The notes under the pieces are model-generated. The model saw nothing but the letters and a program-made list of their open reading frames with translations. It made no database searches and was not told where the DNA came from. The translations under genes were made by a program, and so were the position numbers. From contig NC_081145.1 of NCBI RefSeq assembly GCF_958295425.1, positions 14,227,443 through 14,291,442 of the forward strand: a DNA stretch of 64,000 nt. Reading direction: 5' to 3'. This document shows, one piece after another, positions 52,836 through 64,000 of the stretch. The number at the start of each line of letters is the position of its first letter. Position 1 is the stretch's first letter. The DNA is from Solea solea. Taxonomy: Eukaryota > Chordata > Actinopteri > Pleuronectiformes > Soleidae.

Positions 52836-55800
52836 CTGCAGTAACAAAAGAGACAATATGACAGGACCATCATTGAAGAAGAGTAGAAACACACAACAAT
52901 CTAGGTGTAATAGTTATGAGGGTTTATTGCCAGAAATGGAATATACTACCTATATATATGTTTGTGTTGGTGTATAGTTGCTTTAAAGCTTCAAAATTCA
53001 AAACAAATATCTGAAACATTCAAACCACTGTCAAATGACTTTATGACATATCATCTCTCCACACAAGTGCACTGCACAGAGAGTGACCTCTTTCCTACGT
53101 CACGACTAACGGAGGCAAGGGAGAAGCACAACAGCTACAAAGTGCTCGTAAAATGAGACGGTCTATGGCTTAAAAAGAAGCCATGATTTTAGAAGTAGAT
53201 TCTACTGCGAACAAGAAACCTGGACAGTTTTGGACTCTCGGAGGTGGAGGGGCTACAGAATCATTATTGTAATCATGATCAGTGCTTTGAGAGAGAGAGA
53301 AGCTGGTGCTGTCTTCTGATGTTGTAAATCTCTCTTTCAATGTAAGTCAGCCAGCTGTTTGGTTTATATGTGTGAGAATAGGGAGGGGTGGGAGAGATAA
53401 ATGTAGGTCATAGGAGATCGCTCTGTTTTGGTAATTATTCAGAGGTCCACAGGGCGAAAGAGATCCTGCGCCTTAGACTAAGCAAACCAAATGGACAAAT
53501 CAGCCAGAGCATGTTTTTCCCATTCTGAAGTGGAAGCTCACTATACAAACAAAGAACAACATCCTCTCCACCATTAGATGTTAATAATTCTTACACACTG
53601 GACCTTTAAAGGTGATGCAAACATACGGCTCGCTTTAACTATATTTGTCAGTTTCAGATACCTGTGACTAAATGTGGTGTGCCTTTGTAGATCCACTGTG
53701 ATCTGTAAGTTGTCATGCACATGTGTAAATGGTAACTTTTGCACAATATTGTTGAAATTGCACTTATCTTTCTCAAGAAATTCTAGGTTGCTCATAATAC
53801 AGTTTGTAAAAATTTGGAGATCTTGTTGTTTATAGGTTACTATGCTATTATTTTACTGGTCCAGCCCACTTGAGATCAAATTGTGTCATATGTGACCCCT
53901 GAACTAAAATGAGTTTGGCAGCCCTGGTGTAAGGCATACACTGACTCATTTTAAAATGTGTGCTTTTCAAGATGGGCCTCTAAACAACATACTGCCACAT
54001 GCTTTTAGGCAACAATCTTAAAGTGTTATTTGTATTTCAGGTAGAAAAAAAAAAGAGGTATTTTTACCTTAAAAAGTCGGGAGCCCTTGATATCATATTT
54101 TCAAAGTCAGCAAAGGAGAGTTTGTGGTCTCCATCCAAATCTGCCTCCTCAATGGTCTTCTCACACACCAGCTCCACCTCCTCAGGAGTCAGCTCCTCCT
54201 TCGTCAGCCTATTCAGAGTTTTTTCCAGGTCCTCTTTGCACAGGTAATTGTCCACATTGAAATCTGTGGGTTATAACGGGCATTTTCATTTGTCACCATT
54301 CTGACAAAATCAAAAAGTATCCTTTTTGAGAAATTTGGCAAATACCATATATTTTGAAGGCATATATGGCCTTCAGTTCTCTTGGAGCCATTTCACTGAG
54401 GACTGAAAACATGTCCACAAATTCATTGAAGCTGAGATTCCCCATACCGTCCTCTGAGAAAGACTCTACGATCCTGTTGCGGAACGGATTTTCCTATAGA
54501 CGAAGGGGATTACAGCATTAAAATACATACAGTGAGTGCAAAAACATCACAACATGGATGTGTTTGTAGCCCATAGCCTCAATCTTCAATTTAACATGTG
54601 TAATGCGCAAAATTTGAATTTCAGATATTTTTTTTATTTTTTACATGTCGACCATTTAAACATCTGCATGAGTGTATGGTTATTGAAATACATGTCAAAG
54701 TAAGCAAAAGCTTTGCCACTGTTACATTATTTCTTAAAAAAGATTTAAAAAAAAATGTATGTTTCTCTGTTTCTAAGGGAACAGAGAAGTCCTGTTGTCT
54801 GCAGCATGTGTTCACTCTGCAGCGTGAGGATGTTTTTTGTTTGGAGGTTCGATCCCCAGCTCCTCTATGTACAGTACATGCTGATGCATCCCTGGGCACG
54901 ACACTTAACCATAAACTGCTGTGGCTTCATGTCAATGGTAATGACTATGAATGATGTGTGATAGAAAAAGTGCCACATATACAGTAGATGTGCTGCAGTA
55001 GAGCATGTGTCTGAATCGTTGAATGGCAAAACTGTTTGTGTAAAGTACTCTGAGTGGTCAACAAGACTAGAAATGCACAATAAAAACAAAGACCATTTAC
55101 CATTACAGTACATATGCGCTGCAGTGGTATTCTGCTGATTACAGTACTCATCTAAAAACAGCTGACTCTGTCCGTTTGCTCGTATGGCAAAGACAATATT
55201 TTCTCCTCTGTTGCTCAACCACTGGGGGTTTTATATCCCCCCGGTAATGAGCTGATTTGGCACAACTTGTAATGAATTTATCCCGTAGTGGAGGCCATCA
55301 GAAGAGACCTACGTCTGTCCTCTACACAGTGGAGCAAGTTGAAACGAAAGCCTTCTAAAGCAAAGTCATTCTGAACTAAATCCATAACACATGAGCAAAG
55401 CTTTAATCGGTCCGGCATTTGAACAAGGCCTCACTAATGTGGGAATGTATTACTCCCTCCATCCTTATAGTCAAACGGGTAAAAACCAATCATACCCAGA
55501 GGAACACATTTGAATGATCTTTGCTGTGTCTTTAGTTGCTGCTATGTGACATGGCTTTTTGACACTTCATTCTTTTCAAATAGCAGTGAATGTACAGTAT
55601 ATGTCAGTGTAGAGAGGCAGTGCCTTTCATAGCCCGTTTCCTATACTATGACCAACAATCATATATGTGATAATGACATGAATTAAAAAAAAAACAAAAA
55701 ACAATTCTGTGCTCTGAAACATGGTGTAGTAATTAGTAGTCGGCCCAAGGGCTGCAACTAACGATTCATTTTCATAATCGATTAATCTATCGATTCTTTT

Positions 55801-58800
55801 CTTGATGAAGTGAGTACTTGTTTGGTCCATAAAATGTCAGATAATGTTGAAAAAACTGTTTCTCAGACCTGGAAATGATGATGTTCTCAAATGTCTCGTT
55901 TTGTCCACAAACCAACATGATTCAGTTTTAATGATTTCTTTGTAAGACTCGTTTTTAATTATTTGACTTGTTTTAATTATTGAAAAATCTAATAATCGTT
56001 GCAGCCCTCGTCTGCCCACAAAGACAGTGTTTGTGTCCTTAAAAAGGTACAGTTGTTCCCCTTACATTTAACTCTGGCATATTGACTATCAAGGCTAAAG
56101 GCAGTTTACACTCAGGATCATTGGTGTAGTCCATTGGAACGAGATGTGGAGCCAACTCATGGTATCTGGCATGCAACCTAGGAAAAAAAAAAAAAAAGAC
56201 TCATTGTATTAATGGTTTTGAGACAAAACTTTGTAACATGGCTGATACAATAAGATTTGATAAATAAATAGCACAAATATAGTGTTACATTTTAAATATG
56301 ACCACAAATATTCTCTAGTTTCCAACATATCCATCATACTGCACAAGGATCTGGTCTACACAAATCTTTTGTTTAACATCATTTAACATCTAGAGTTGCA
56401 AAGAATGATGTAAAAAAAAAAATGCTGTTTATCTTTAGCCTCCTCGTTTCATAACCTATCAGTGGGGGCCCGCCCATAGAGGGCCTCTGGCAGCCTCTGT
56501 TGGTCATGTTGGCAAGTGCAAGTGCGGAAGACCATACAGACTGCGTGGGGTGAAGTAATAATTACATTATACAGTCCGTGACTACCGTGTGTAATCTGCA
56601 TTCAAATGTAGTTTAAAAACGTTTGCTCGCTCGTTTACAGCGAGTACCGGTCATGTGACGTATTTCTGGTTCTTTCAGGGCACACAGCTCTTTACCATAG
56701 ACTCTTGCTATCGGGACGAATGCACACAGAGCGCCTTGTCTGATCGTAGTGCTTTTTTTTCCTCTTTTCATTAAAATGTTGTGTTTTTTTTTATCACCAG
56801 ACGCCACTGTAACCTATCTCTGTTGCTATTGAGCAGAGCCCCCTCATCAGTGATATTGATCTTAGAGGACAAACTGACTCCAATTAAATTAAATAAACCT
56901 GTCAAAATGATGGCATTCCACTCTGGCAGTGTAAGAAATGGATGAGCAGTTCTGCCGTTTTAATGTACCGTGACCTTTGAAAGGGTCGTACATCTTCTCT
57001 GACCCCTCGGCTCTAAAATATTGTGTTCCATCGCAAAGCGTGATGAAGAAAAGCATGATACTCAGTAGAGTTATTGAAATGGCACTTCATGTTCTACAAA
57101 AAAAAAACACTGAAATGTTGTGCTCTGGTGTTGAAATATAGCCAAGTGGCTCAAAACGTTGACCTTATGATCATCAGTGATAAGCTGTTTTTGTTTGATG
57201 TTACATAACTGTGCTGTAGCAGCTGCAGCTGGGGACGGGAACAGGGGCTGTTTTATGTGGGTCATAAAGTGTAGGACCCTGTTACACCTTCAGATGATTG
57301 TCAATTTAGTCTCCAAACCACTGCTGTCCTTAGAATCAAAGTCAATTCAATATCATTGAGGCAGAAGATGCACATGCGCCATTTGTTGATGGGTGAAAAA
57401 GTGGAAATAAATACTGTGTTCTGTCAAATAAAGCAGTAATGCAAGTGAGAACAGTGCACTTTTTTTTTTACAGAGGCAAAAAATATTCTGCCTTAAAATA
57501 AACATGTTGTGCAATCAGCTTCGCCAAGGGGGTTATATTTTTGGACAATGACATTGACATGGTTGTAAATTTTGTGGCCTTGGCTTAGGTTTGCACTCCC
57601 TGCGTTATTTCTCAAATCAATTCTTTAAAATTCAGGTATTTGTAGGAGAAAAGCGACCAATGCACCCGCAGACACACATGACTTCACAGCGTGAGAGCTC
57701 TTACTGCGCTGAGAAGCCTGGGTTCATGCAACCTCTGACGCTGCACTGCAACATTCTTCAGGATCTGCGTTTCATTTCTTTAAGTTGCTATCCATCTTCC
57801 CCCACATCCACAGCCGCTTACAAAAGATACTGAAACATGAGCGTCACTGGTCAATTCCATTAAAAGGAAAATCAAGTGTTTTGTTGTTTAATTTATGCCT
57901 GTCGCCCAGAGAGCCGAGTGACACAACCAGAGGAACGGCGGACGCCACCCCCACTGAATTATGATACCTACAGTGCAATCGCTAAGAGCTCATTTATGTT
58001 TCTTTCATTTTTCTCAGGCGTTGAAGTTAGCAGAGGTAGAAATGTGAGACTTGTGAAAACAACACCGCAGTCAAAAGGTCAACATGACTTTCAGAGGTTT
58101 CAGTAACATGCTGATACTGATGTAGGATTATTTAGGGAAATATAAGATCACTACTGCACTGGATGAGAGAATCATCTAGGATGTCAGTCTGTGTAAAGAA
58201 ATTCAGCAGCCCCTGGCAGTGTCCTGATTTCTTCTTTGCACTTTAGTTTTCTTTTGTACTGTTGAGACTGCTTGGAGTATATAATAACACAGCAACATGT
58301 CAGTCATGTTCATTAAAGGAAAATTATTAATACAAGATTGAAAATGAACTTGTATGTGTATATTCTATAATATGAATGTTGCAACATCACTTCCCCTTGT
58401 TGAAAAGGGGCCAAATATTGCTTTGTTATCAGGTTCCTTAAACAATTATCTCTGAACACATGGTTGACACATGGTATAATAGGAAGTGTGAATGTTTTGA
58501 GATAGAATCTTGTACTGAAAGTAAAGTATTGCATGCTAAATAAACCACATGGCACAGAGCAAAGAATGAAACAGTTTGGTGATGGTATAATGTGTAATAA
58601 TGCATATGTTCCAACAGTTGGTGAAATGTGTAGTTTGTACAAATCCGTGAGCTTCAGAATTATACATACTTTATAAATACTTACCGCAGAATTTCTTTGC
58701 GGGTGAAAAATGTGCAGTCCTGCAATGAAAGAAAAGCAGCGCGTGAAAACCTATTGTGATGTCATTCTGATTAACTGTACTACGCGGTCTAATATGTAAG

Positions 58801-60440
58801 GTAGAGTACAATTAACAAATTCTATAAAGGTCTTGAAAACACTCTCAGTGGCACATCTGGGAGTCATGTCAAATAGCATTACAGGCTCTCTGAAGTCATG
58901 TGAACAAGCTTTTCCTGTAAAACGCTAGTGGAGGTGTCGGGTTTCTCTATAAAATGAGGATGTGTCTGTGAGTGTTGTCACCTGCCACTTGCAATAGCAA
59001 GGATGAGGCAGAGGAACATGATCTGCTGTTGTCTGACATGCATGTACTAGCACTTCCATTATCCAACAGCTCTGCTGGGAGCAACTCCATTTACGTTGCC
59101 CCTTGTTCTGTCTGTGCTCCGCTCCTGAATGTGAGGAGCAGAGCCAACTGAGCTCCACAGAGAGTGAGATTCTTAATCCGTCCCAGCCAAAAACAGGCCC
59201 ACTGAAGACATTTGGCTTAATAAATTACAATTGTGTATAAATAGTTGAAGCAGTATCTGATTTTAATGGTGTGGCAGTTTCTATTCTACTTGTTAATGCA
59301 ACAAATTGACTGCAAAGATAATGTAGTGTTGTTATATATGTTATAGCCGAGCAATTCATTTCTTCAGGACGAAACAACAACACTCTGTATCAGATGATAC
59401 ATCTTATATGTTTGAGTCTGAAATAATTAAAGTAATGAAGAAGGAATAATTATTAAAACAGACACCAGAAAACAAGAGTATTTTTAAGAAGGATGCGTAA
59501 GCAATAGGAGAAACCAGAGATCCTCTTGAGAAGTAAACTGTCTCCTGAGAGTAGAGTTTCACAGCATATCATACTGACTTGGCATCAATTATTAAGTCCA
59601 CATCTAACGACACGTTAAACCTGTGCATACCACCATGTGTTTCCTCAAAAACACTCTTCTAAAGAGAGAGGGGAATTAAAAAGCCAGATCTCCTCAGATT
59701 ATAATTCAGTGAACACTTTATGATGCTTCATCTTTACAATAAAATCAAAATTGAACTTCATTCATCTAAAAAAAAAAGCACCTGACAAGTGCGCGTTTAA
59801 TCAACATACAATTGTCAGGGAGTATTCAAAAGTGAACGTGTTAAATTACTGTTAAATATATAAATTGTCCTATAAGATAATAGTGTAAGATGTTTATATG
59901 AACCATTAATGAGTGATGAATGATGGATGTTGACACAACAGCTTGACACGGATCTTATAGTCCTGAAGGTGAGAGATAAGCATCTCCAGGCCAAAGGTGA
60001 GTGACTGAGTTGGCTGTGTTTGAGTGGTGGCGTGTGAGTGGCATCAGCATTCCTTTTGTTGTCGCTCTTCGGTTGTAAATAATGATTAATGGCTCCTCTG
60101 CCGTGCAGTCCAATTACTCTGAGGTTCAGTTTTATGATTTTGTGAAGTGGGCAGTGATGTCCGTGAAGGCGCTGACAGATTCACATAGTCCATGATGACA
60201 CTTTTATGGTAAATATATTGTGATATGGAACATCCATGGCCACCTTAGACTGAGGCTGGACATTATTAATGACTAATACTGGAAAAACTTTGTCTAATCC
60301 AAAAAACAGGATGTCCCACAGCATAAGATTATGTTAATATCAAGAAAAAAGAGGAAGTAATGCATAATAAAAATAATGTGCTGACTTACCTGGTAGGCAT
60401 CAAGTTGCTCGTCGGTAAATATTGTTTGCTTGTTACCCAT
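52814..60440 (-). CDS. cib2: Calcium and integrin-binding family member 2 (187 aa, 6 exons)
   Basis: Coding exons in transcript order: 60440-60390, 58719-58685, 56177-56066, 54493-54346, 54263-54068, 52835-52814; 564 bp with stop, the usual CIB2 length of 187 aa. The start [17 protein letters not shown] carries the Gly2 N-myristoylation context. [11 protein letters not shown] and [12 protein letters not shown] are CIB2 signatures. It has four EF-hand units: the N-terminal pair is degenerate ([10 protein letters not shown] lacks a full ligand set). EF3, [12 protein letters not shown] (116-127), and EF4, [12 protein letters not shown] (157-168), look calcium-competent. It ends FLSTFHIRI. CIB2 is a calcium sensor that in vertebrates partners with TMC1/2 in hair-cell mechanotransduction and with integrin alpha tails; that role is family knowledge. 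It is convergent with sh2d7 and divergent from lrrc61. Confidence 0.96.
52893..53616 (+). mobile_element. Interspersed DNA-element copy B
   Basis: It starts near CTAGGTGTAATAGTTATGAG, then GGTTTATTGCCAGAAATGGA. It ends CACTATACAAACAAAGAACA, CCACCATTAGATG, CTTACACACTGGACCTTTAAA. The ends are roughly inverted (GGTCCAGTGTGTAAG against CTAGGTGTAAT). It matches copy A at 44670 at both left and internal phrases. It occupies most of the last cib2 intron. Confidence 0.65.
54770..55112 (+). mobile_element. tRNA-derived SINE with B box
   Basis: It holds GGAGGTTCGATCCCCAGC (B box GGTTCGATCCC), then CCTGGGCACGACACTTAACC, GTTGAATGGCAAAACTGT, GAGTGGTCAACAAGACTAGAAA, and ends near CATTTACCATTAC. This order is a frequent fish SINE. 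It lies in cib2 intron 3. Confidence 0.75.
55747..56009. mobile_element. hAT-like MITE (AGGGCTGCAAC family)
   Basis: The 263-bp element has termini AAGGGCTGCAACTAACGATT and, complemented, GAGGGCTGCAACGATTATTA. Flanks GTCGGCCC (55739-55746) and GTCTGCCC (56010-56017) match at 7 of 8 and are probably an aged 8-bp target duplication. The interior resembles 37403-37682. Non-coding, in cib2 intron 3. Confidence 0.78.
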
Positions 60441-61320
60441 CTTAATCAGGTCATCTGTTGCTTGAACACATTGATGACACTGAACGTCCGGAGCCTTTTC
60501 TCAGTGAAAGGCATTGAGAGCATCAAAGACTCTGTGGCACACACACACACGCACACAAACACACACCCACGAGGTGTCAAACAGGTTGCAAAGTAACCAA
60601 ATGACCCTGTTACCCAAACAGAGTATGCGTAAAAAGACAAGTGTCCAGTAGTGACAGCAGCAGCAGCAGCGGAGACTGACTGACTATTGCAAACTGATCT
60701 GCTGCCTCCTCAGCTGTTCGGCAGCTCTGTCCACCGGAGCCAAGACAAACCAATAGGAACACAGGCAAAGAAATAAATAAATAAGTACTGCGGTTGATAA
60801 AGGGAGAAAATGCTCATATACTGTGGGTGATGTAATGTGTATAATATTTAACATTATTTCTCTTTTTATATAATTATAATATTCTATATTTCCCTTTAAA
60901 TGTATGATTAAGCTTGGCAACTCGGACTAGATAGATAGATAGATAGATAGATTATCACAGTTATCGTGGACATTTTTGACATTAAGTAACATTTCCCCAC
61001 ATTAATCATCTTAGTCATTGCTCTCAGTTGCTCAAAAGATGATCTATCAAACACTGGAGCGTGTGTGTGGTGTACGCGCGTGCGTGCGTGAGTGTGTGTG
61101 TGTGTTGGTCCTGAGCCTGAGCCTGGACTGACTGCAGGGACAATCAGAGCTCGTTTGTCCACCTGCTACTGCAGCACCACTACACTACACTACAGTTAGT
61201 ACAGTAGAGACAAGCGGCTGCCGGGACAGATGTCAGCTTCACTCCCCCACTCTGTCACCACTGACCTGCCTCTTCCCTGCACCGGTTAACGCCGTCGACA
61301 CGCAGCAAAAGTTGCCCGCA
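60441..61320. promoter_or_regulatory. Shared divergent promoter region of cib2 and lrrc61
   Basis: The cib2 (minus) and lrrc61 (plus) start codons are 880 bp apart, head to head. The interval contains a (TAGA)6 tract, a GT/CG alternating stretch near 61062-61105 and a GC-richer segment before the lrrc61 ATG. Untranslated first-exon ends were not resolved. Co-regulation is inferred from geometry only. Confidence 0.5.
60928..60951. repeat. (TAGA)n microsatellite
   Basis: Six TAGA units between cib2 and lrrc61. Confidence 0.92.
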
Positions 61321-63888
61321 ATGGACTCGAAGCGGGAGAAAGAGCAGGGTAAGTTATGATGGAGAGCTTGTTGCTACGTCGCTATGCTAAGCCGTTAGCG
61401 GCGGCTTATGCTAGCGAGCGGTGGCTTATGCTTAGATGTAACCAACAGCGTATCGTTTGCCGCACAACATGTTTGTTAACGTGTGCAATTGTCTGTGAAA
61501 ATGGAAGAACAATTATCATTTCAAACAAAAAACAACCCCTTCCAGGTCTCCTCATCCTGCTGAATCACCCTCATTAATTTGCGTATAACCGCTGCCTCAC
61601 GACGCTCATACAGTAGCTACGCTACAGGTAGCATTAGCGTATTTACAACAAATGTGTCTGGTGACCATCCTTATTATACCCACTATTTACTATTTACCAC
61701 ACTGACACGGTGGCACTGTACTGTGTATATGAAAATATATTATTATTATTATTCAGTGTGCAATATTACATTTACTCTGTGCAGTTTTACTTTTTAATCA
61801 CTATCTTGCGCATTTTTAGTTTCTAGATGTACTGAATATTTTTATACTTACTAATATATTTATATCATTATCCTTTATTATATTATATTTGTATTATATG
61901 ATATTTTATTGTCATTACTCTCTCTTCGGCGCTAGTGCATTCACTGACAAAATAATATCCTAAGTTCTTCTGGTTTTGATTAGCGATAGACCGATTAATC
62001 AAGCCGATTTTAGAAACGTACTAAATGCTGTGCAATAACGTTATCCTCTTCATCCAAATGTATTTATTTGATGATGATTTATTAAGAACATGAAACATTT
62101 ACATTAAATATAAATGACAAAACACTTTATTTAATTTAAATTATACATGTTCAAAAGGGAGTGGGAAAAAGTTGAAACTTATCAGGTGCACCAATAATGT
62201 ATATGGCTATTTCCTTTTATACATATTTTTATACTCGATTAAACATATTATCATTGAATTATATATTTTTTTCATTACCTGTTTCATGTATTACTGTTTT
62301 GATTATTTGTTGTTTTCATTCAAACTATGTAAGTACATAGTTGTTCTTGAGAAAAGGTTTTTTTTTTAGTTAAGCACTTTTGTGCATCATTTGTAATTAT
62401 TAAAACAGAAGAAATGGCATCATGTATCAGCCATAGAAAACACAAAACAGTAAACAGTCTGCCAGCCCTGACATAAATTACATACTAATGTAACAATTTT
62501 TTTTGAAATCTAAAAGTATAACCGGAATAAATAAGGAGAAACTGATGAGTGTGTTCTCTTTACAGAATCTGTGTTTTCTTTTCAGCAGGCTCAGAATCAG
62601 TGTTAGGAACATACTCCGCCTCAGGAAATTAAACCAAACAGAACTCCCTCAGTAGTTTTTTTCATGCATGCAACTGGCGAGACAGTGACATCACCACTGT
62701 GGCACAGATCAGCCTGTTAGTACTTACTGTTCAGAGAGGATTGTGTGAATTATGTTGTTATGGCATAAACAGGAGAGACACAGTGTTTTTAGCATTCTGC
62801 TTTTGTACTGCTGACTCACATGTAAGGATTATTTCTGTAGTTGCGTTGCACATGTTAGAATGAAAGATTGAATGTGCTCTCTTTTGCTGCAGATGCAGAC
62901 TTTGACAAGATTACAGCTGCGCTGCTCAAATCACGTACTGGAGAATTTGATTTGGAGTCTATATTGTTTCTTAAATTGAGAGGTCTTGGTAAGATACAAT
63001 TTCACCATTTAAGTCCTAACAATCAAAAATCATTGTTTCCTCAAATAATATTTGGTTTGTCTTACAGGAATACAAGATCTTGGATGCATTGGGGAATGTA
63101 TTAGTCTGGAGAGATTGGACCTCTCTGGGAATAATATCACAAATTTGGCTTCCTTGGCATCGCTAGGGGTTCTTTCTGTATTAAATTTGTCTGCAAACAG
63201 GATTTCCAATTTAGGTAAGCTTTCAAGAACAATAAAGTCCATGCTATATAATCTCCTGTTAAGAGCACTAAAATTAATTATTAAAATAATAATACAGTTA
63301 TTGCTGCTGTGTTTCCAGAGCCATTACGCAGCTGTGAGAGTTTACAGAATTTAAACGTGGCTGGTAATATCATATCCAGGTATTCCATCATCAAATGCTT
63401 ACCCTTTATAATGAAAAAGGATGTTTGCTATTGTATTTACAAGAAGATAATACTGTACTGAATTGTTTCTATTTTCTTGATTTGTTCCCCAACAGCATTG
63501 AGAGCCTTCACTGCCTTCAGTCTTTGAGAAAGCTAGAAAGTATTCGTCTTAAAGACAACACTTACAATTATACTAATCCAGGTAATTTTCAGTGATTTAT
63601 AAAGAATCATGTAGAAGATGTAGAATCTTGATGAGTGAACTCACAGTGTCTCTCTCTGTCTCTCTCCGTCAGTGTGCAGGAACACATCTTATAGAATTAT
63701 AGTTCTGGAAATGTTCCCCAGTATTAAGGTGCTCGATGGTAAGACAGATATGTTTTTTTGTACACTTAGACTAAGTGAATGTTTCCCAAAATCTCTTAAA
63801 TTGTTTGTTCAAATTCTAGGGGAAAGAGTGGCAGGACGTGGGAGTGACTTGTACCAGTTATGTAAAGACATTGAGGATACAATCAAAG
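61321..63888 (+). CDS. lrrc61: Leucine-rich repeat-containing protein 61, partial (first 184 aa; continues beyond the window)
   Basis: Exons 61321-61348, 62893-62988, 63068-63214, 63319-63379, 63496-63581, 63673-63738, 63820-63888, all GT-AG and in frame. The start MDSKREKEQ is chosen from its position in the first exon with a good donor (GCAGG|GTAAGT). After a short leader come KSRTGEFDLESILFLKLRGL, leucine-rich repeats (SLERLDLSGNNITNL, VLSVLNLSANRISNL, SLQNLNVAGNIIS, KLESIRLKDN) and the LRR cap SYRIIVLEMFPSIKVLDGER. Conserved GRGSDLYQLCKDIE follows. This order matches LRRC61. The function of the family is poorly known; LRRs imply protein binding. The C-terminal third lies right of 64000. 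Confidence 0.9.
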
Positions 63889-64000
63889 GTGAACTTCTTT
63901 TCCTAATAATGCAAGAGTAAAACGTTTGTTCAGTGCTTCCAGAAAGTAATCAGACCCTGCACTTTGACATTTTCCCTCATTAAAGTTAAAGAAGGCATGA

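Noticed and set aside
62172..62369. Hydrophobic 65-codon open frame in lrrc61 intron 1
   Set aside because: AT-rich sequence gives Phe/Tyr/Ile-rich peptides by chance; no splice or family support.

Overview
The window is vertebrate nuclear DNA, almost certainly from a ray-finned (teleost) fish. Genes have many small exons with GT-AG introns, microsatellites and tRNA-derived SINEs are frequent, and the assembled proteins match teleost/vertebrate families along their whole length. I rebuilt five protein-coding genes exon by exon. All coding joins keep frame and use GT...AG splice sites.

Layout. 1-1405 has no gene. 1406-15503 is a 14 kb tandem satellite of about 38-bp units with higher-order duplications and two embedded SINE copies. 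15504-20326 has no gene I can support, but holds a MITE-like element and a strong CTCF-type motif. 20327-32188 (minus) is dapk2, a death-associated protein kinase with two alternative C-termini. 33704-33903 is a 200-N assembly gap. 34916-44387 (minus) is tbc1d2b, a PH + coiled-coil + TBC Rab-GAP whose last exon(s) are not visible and probably lie in the gap. 47636-49851 (plus) is sh2d7. 52814-60440 (minus) is cib2, complete at 187 residues and including a 22-bp last coding exon. 61321-63888 and beyond (plus) is lrrc61, which runs off the right edge. cib2 and lrrc61 are divergent; sh2d7 and cib2 are convergent; tbc1d2b and sh2d7 are divergent.

The block tbc1d2b-sh2d7-cib2 is the same neighbourhood as human chromosome 15q24-q25 (from memory), which supports the orthology calls. 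The genes are not a pathway: they are a kinase, a Rab-GAP, a phosphotyrosine adaptor, a calcium sensor and an LRR protein held together by old synteny. The unusual parts are the satellite array and its SINE passengers, the dual C-termini of dapk2, several palindromic or hairpin elements, two related hAT-like MITEs with 8-bp target duplications, and a SINE nested inside another SINE. I found no CRISPR array, bacterial system, virus or wholly new gene system. Most other open frames are chance frames in introns, repeats or intergenic DNA.
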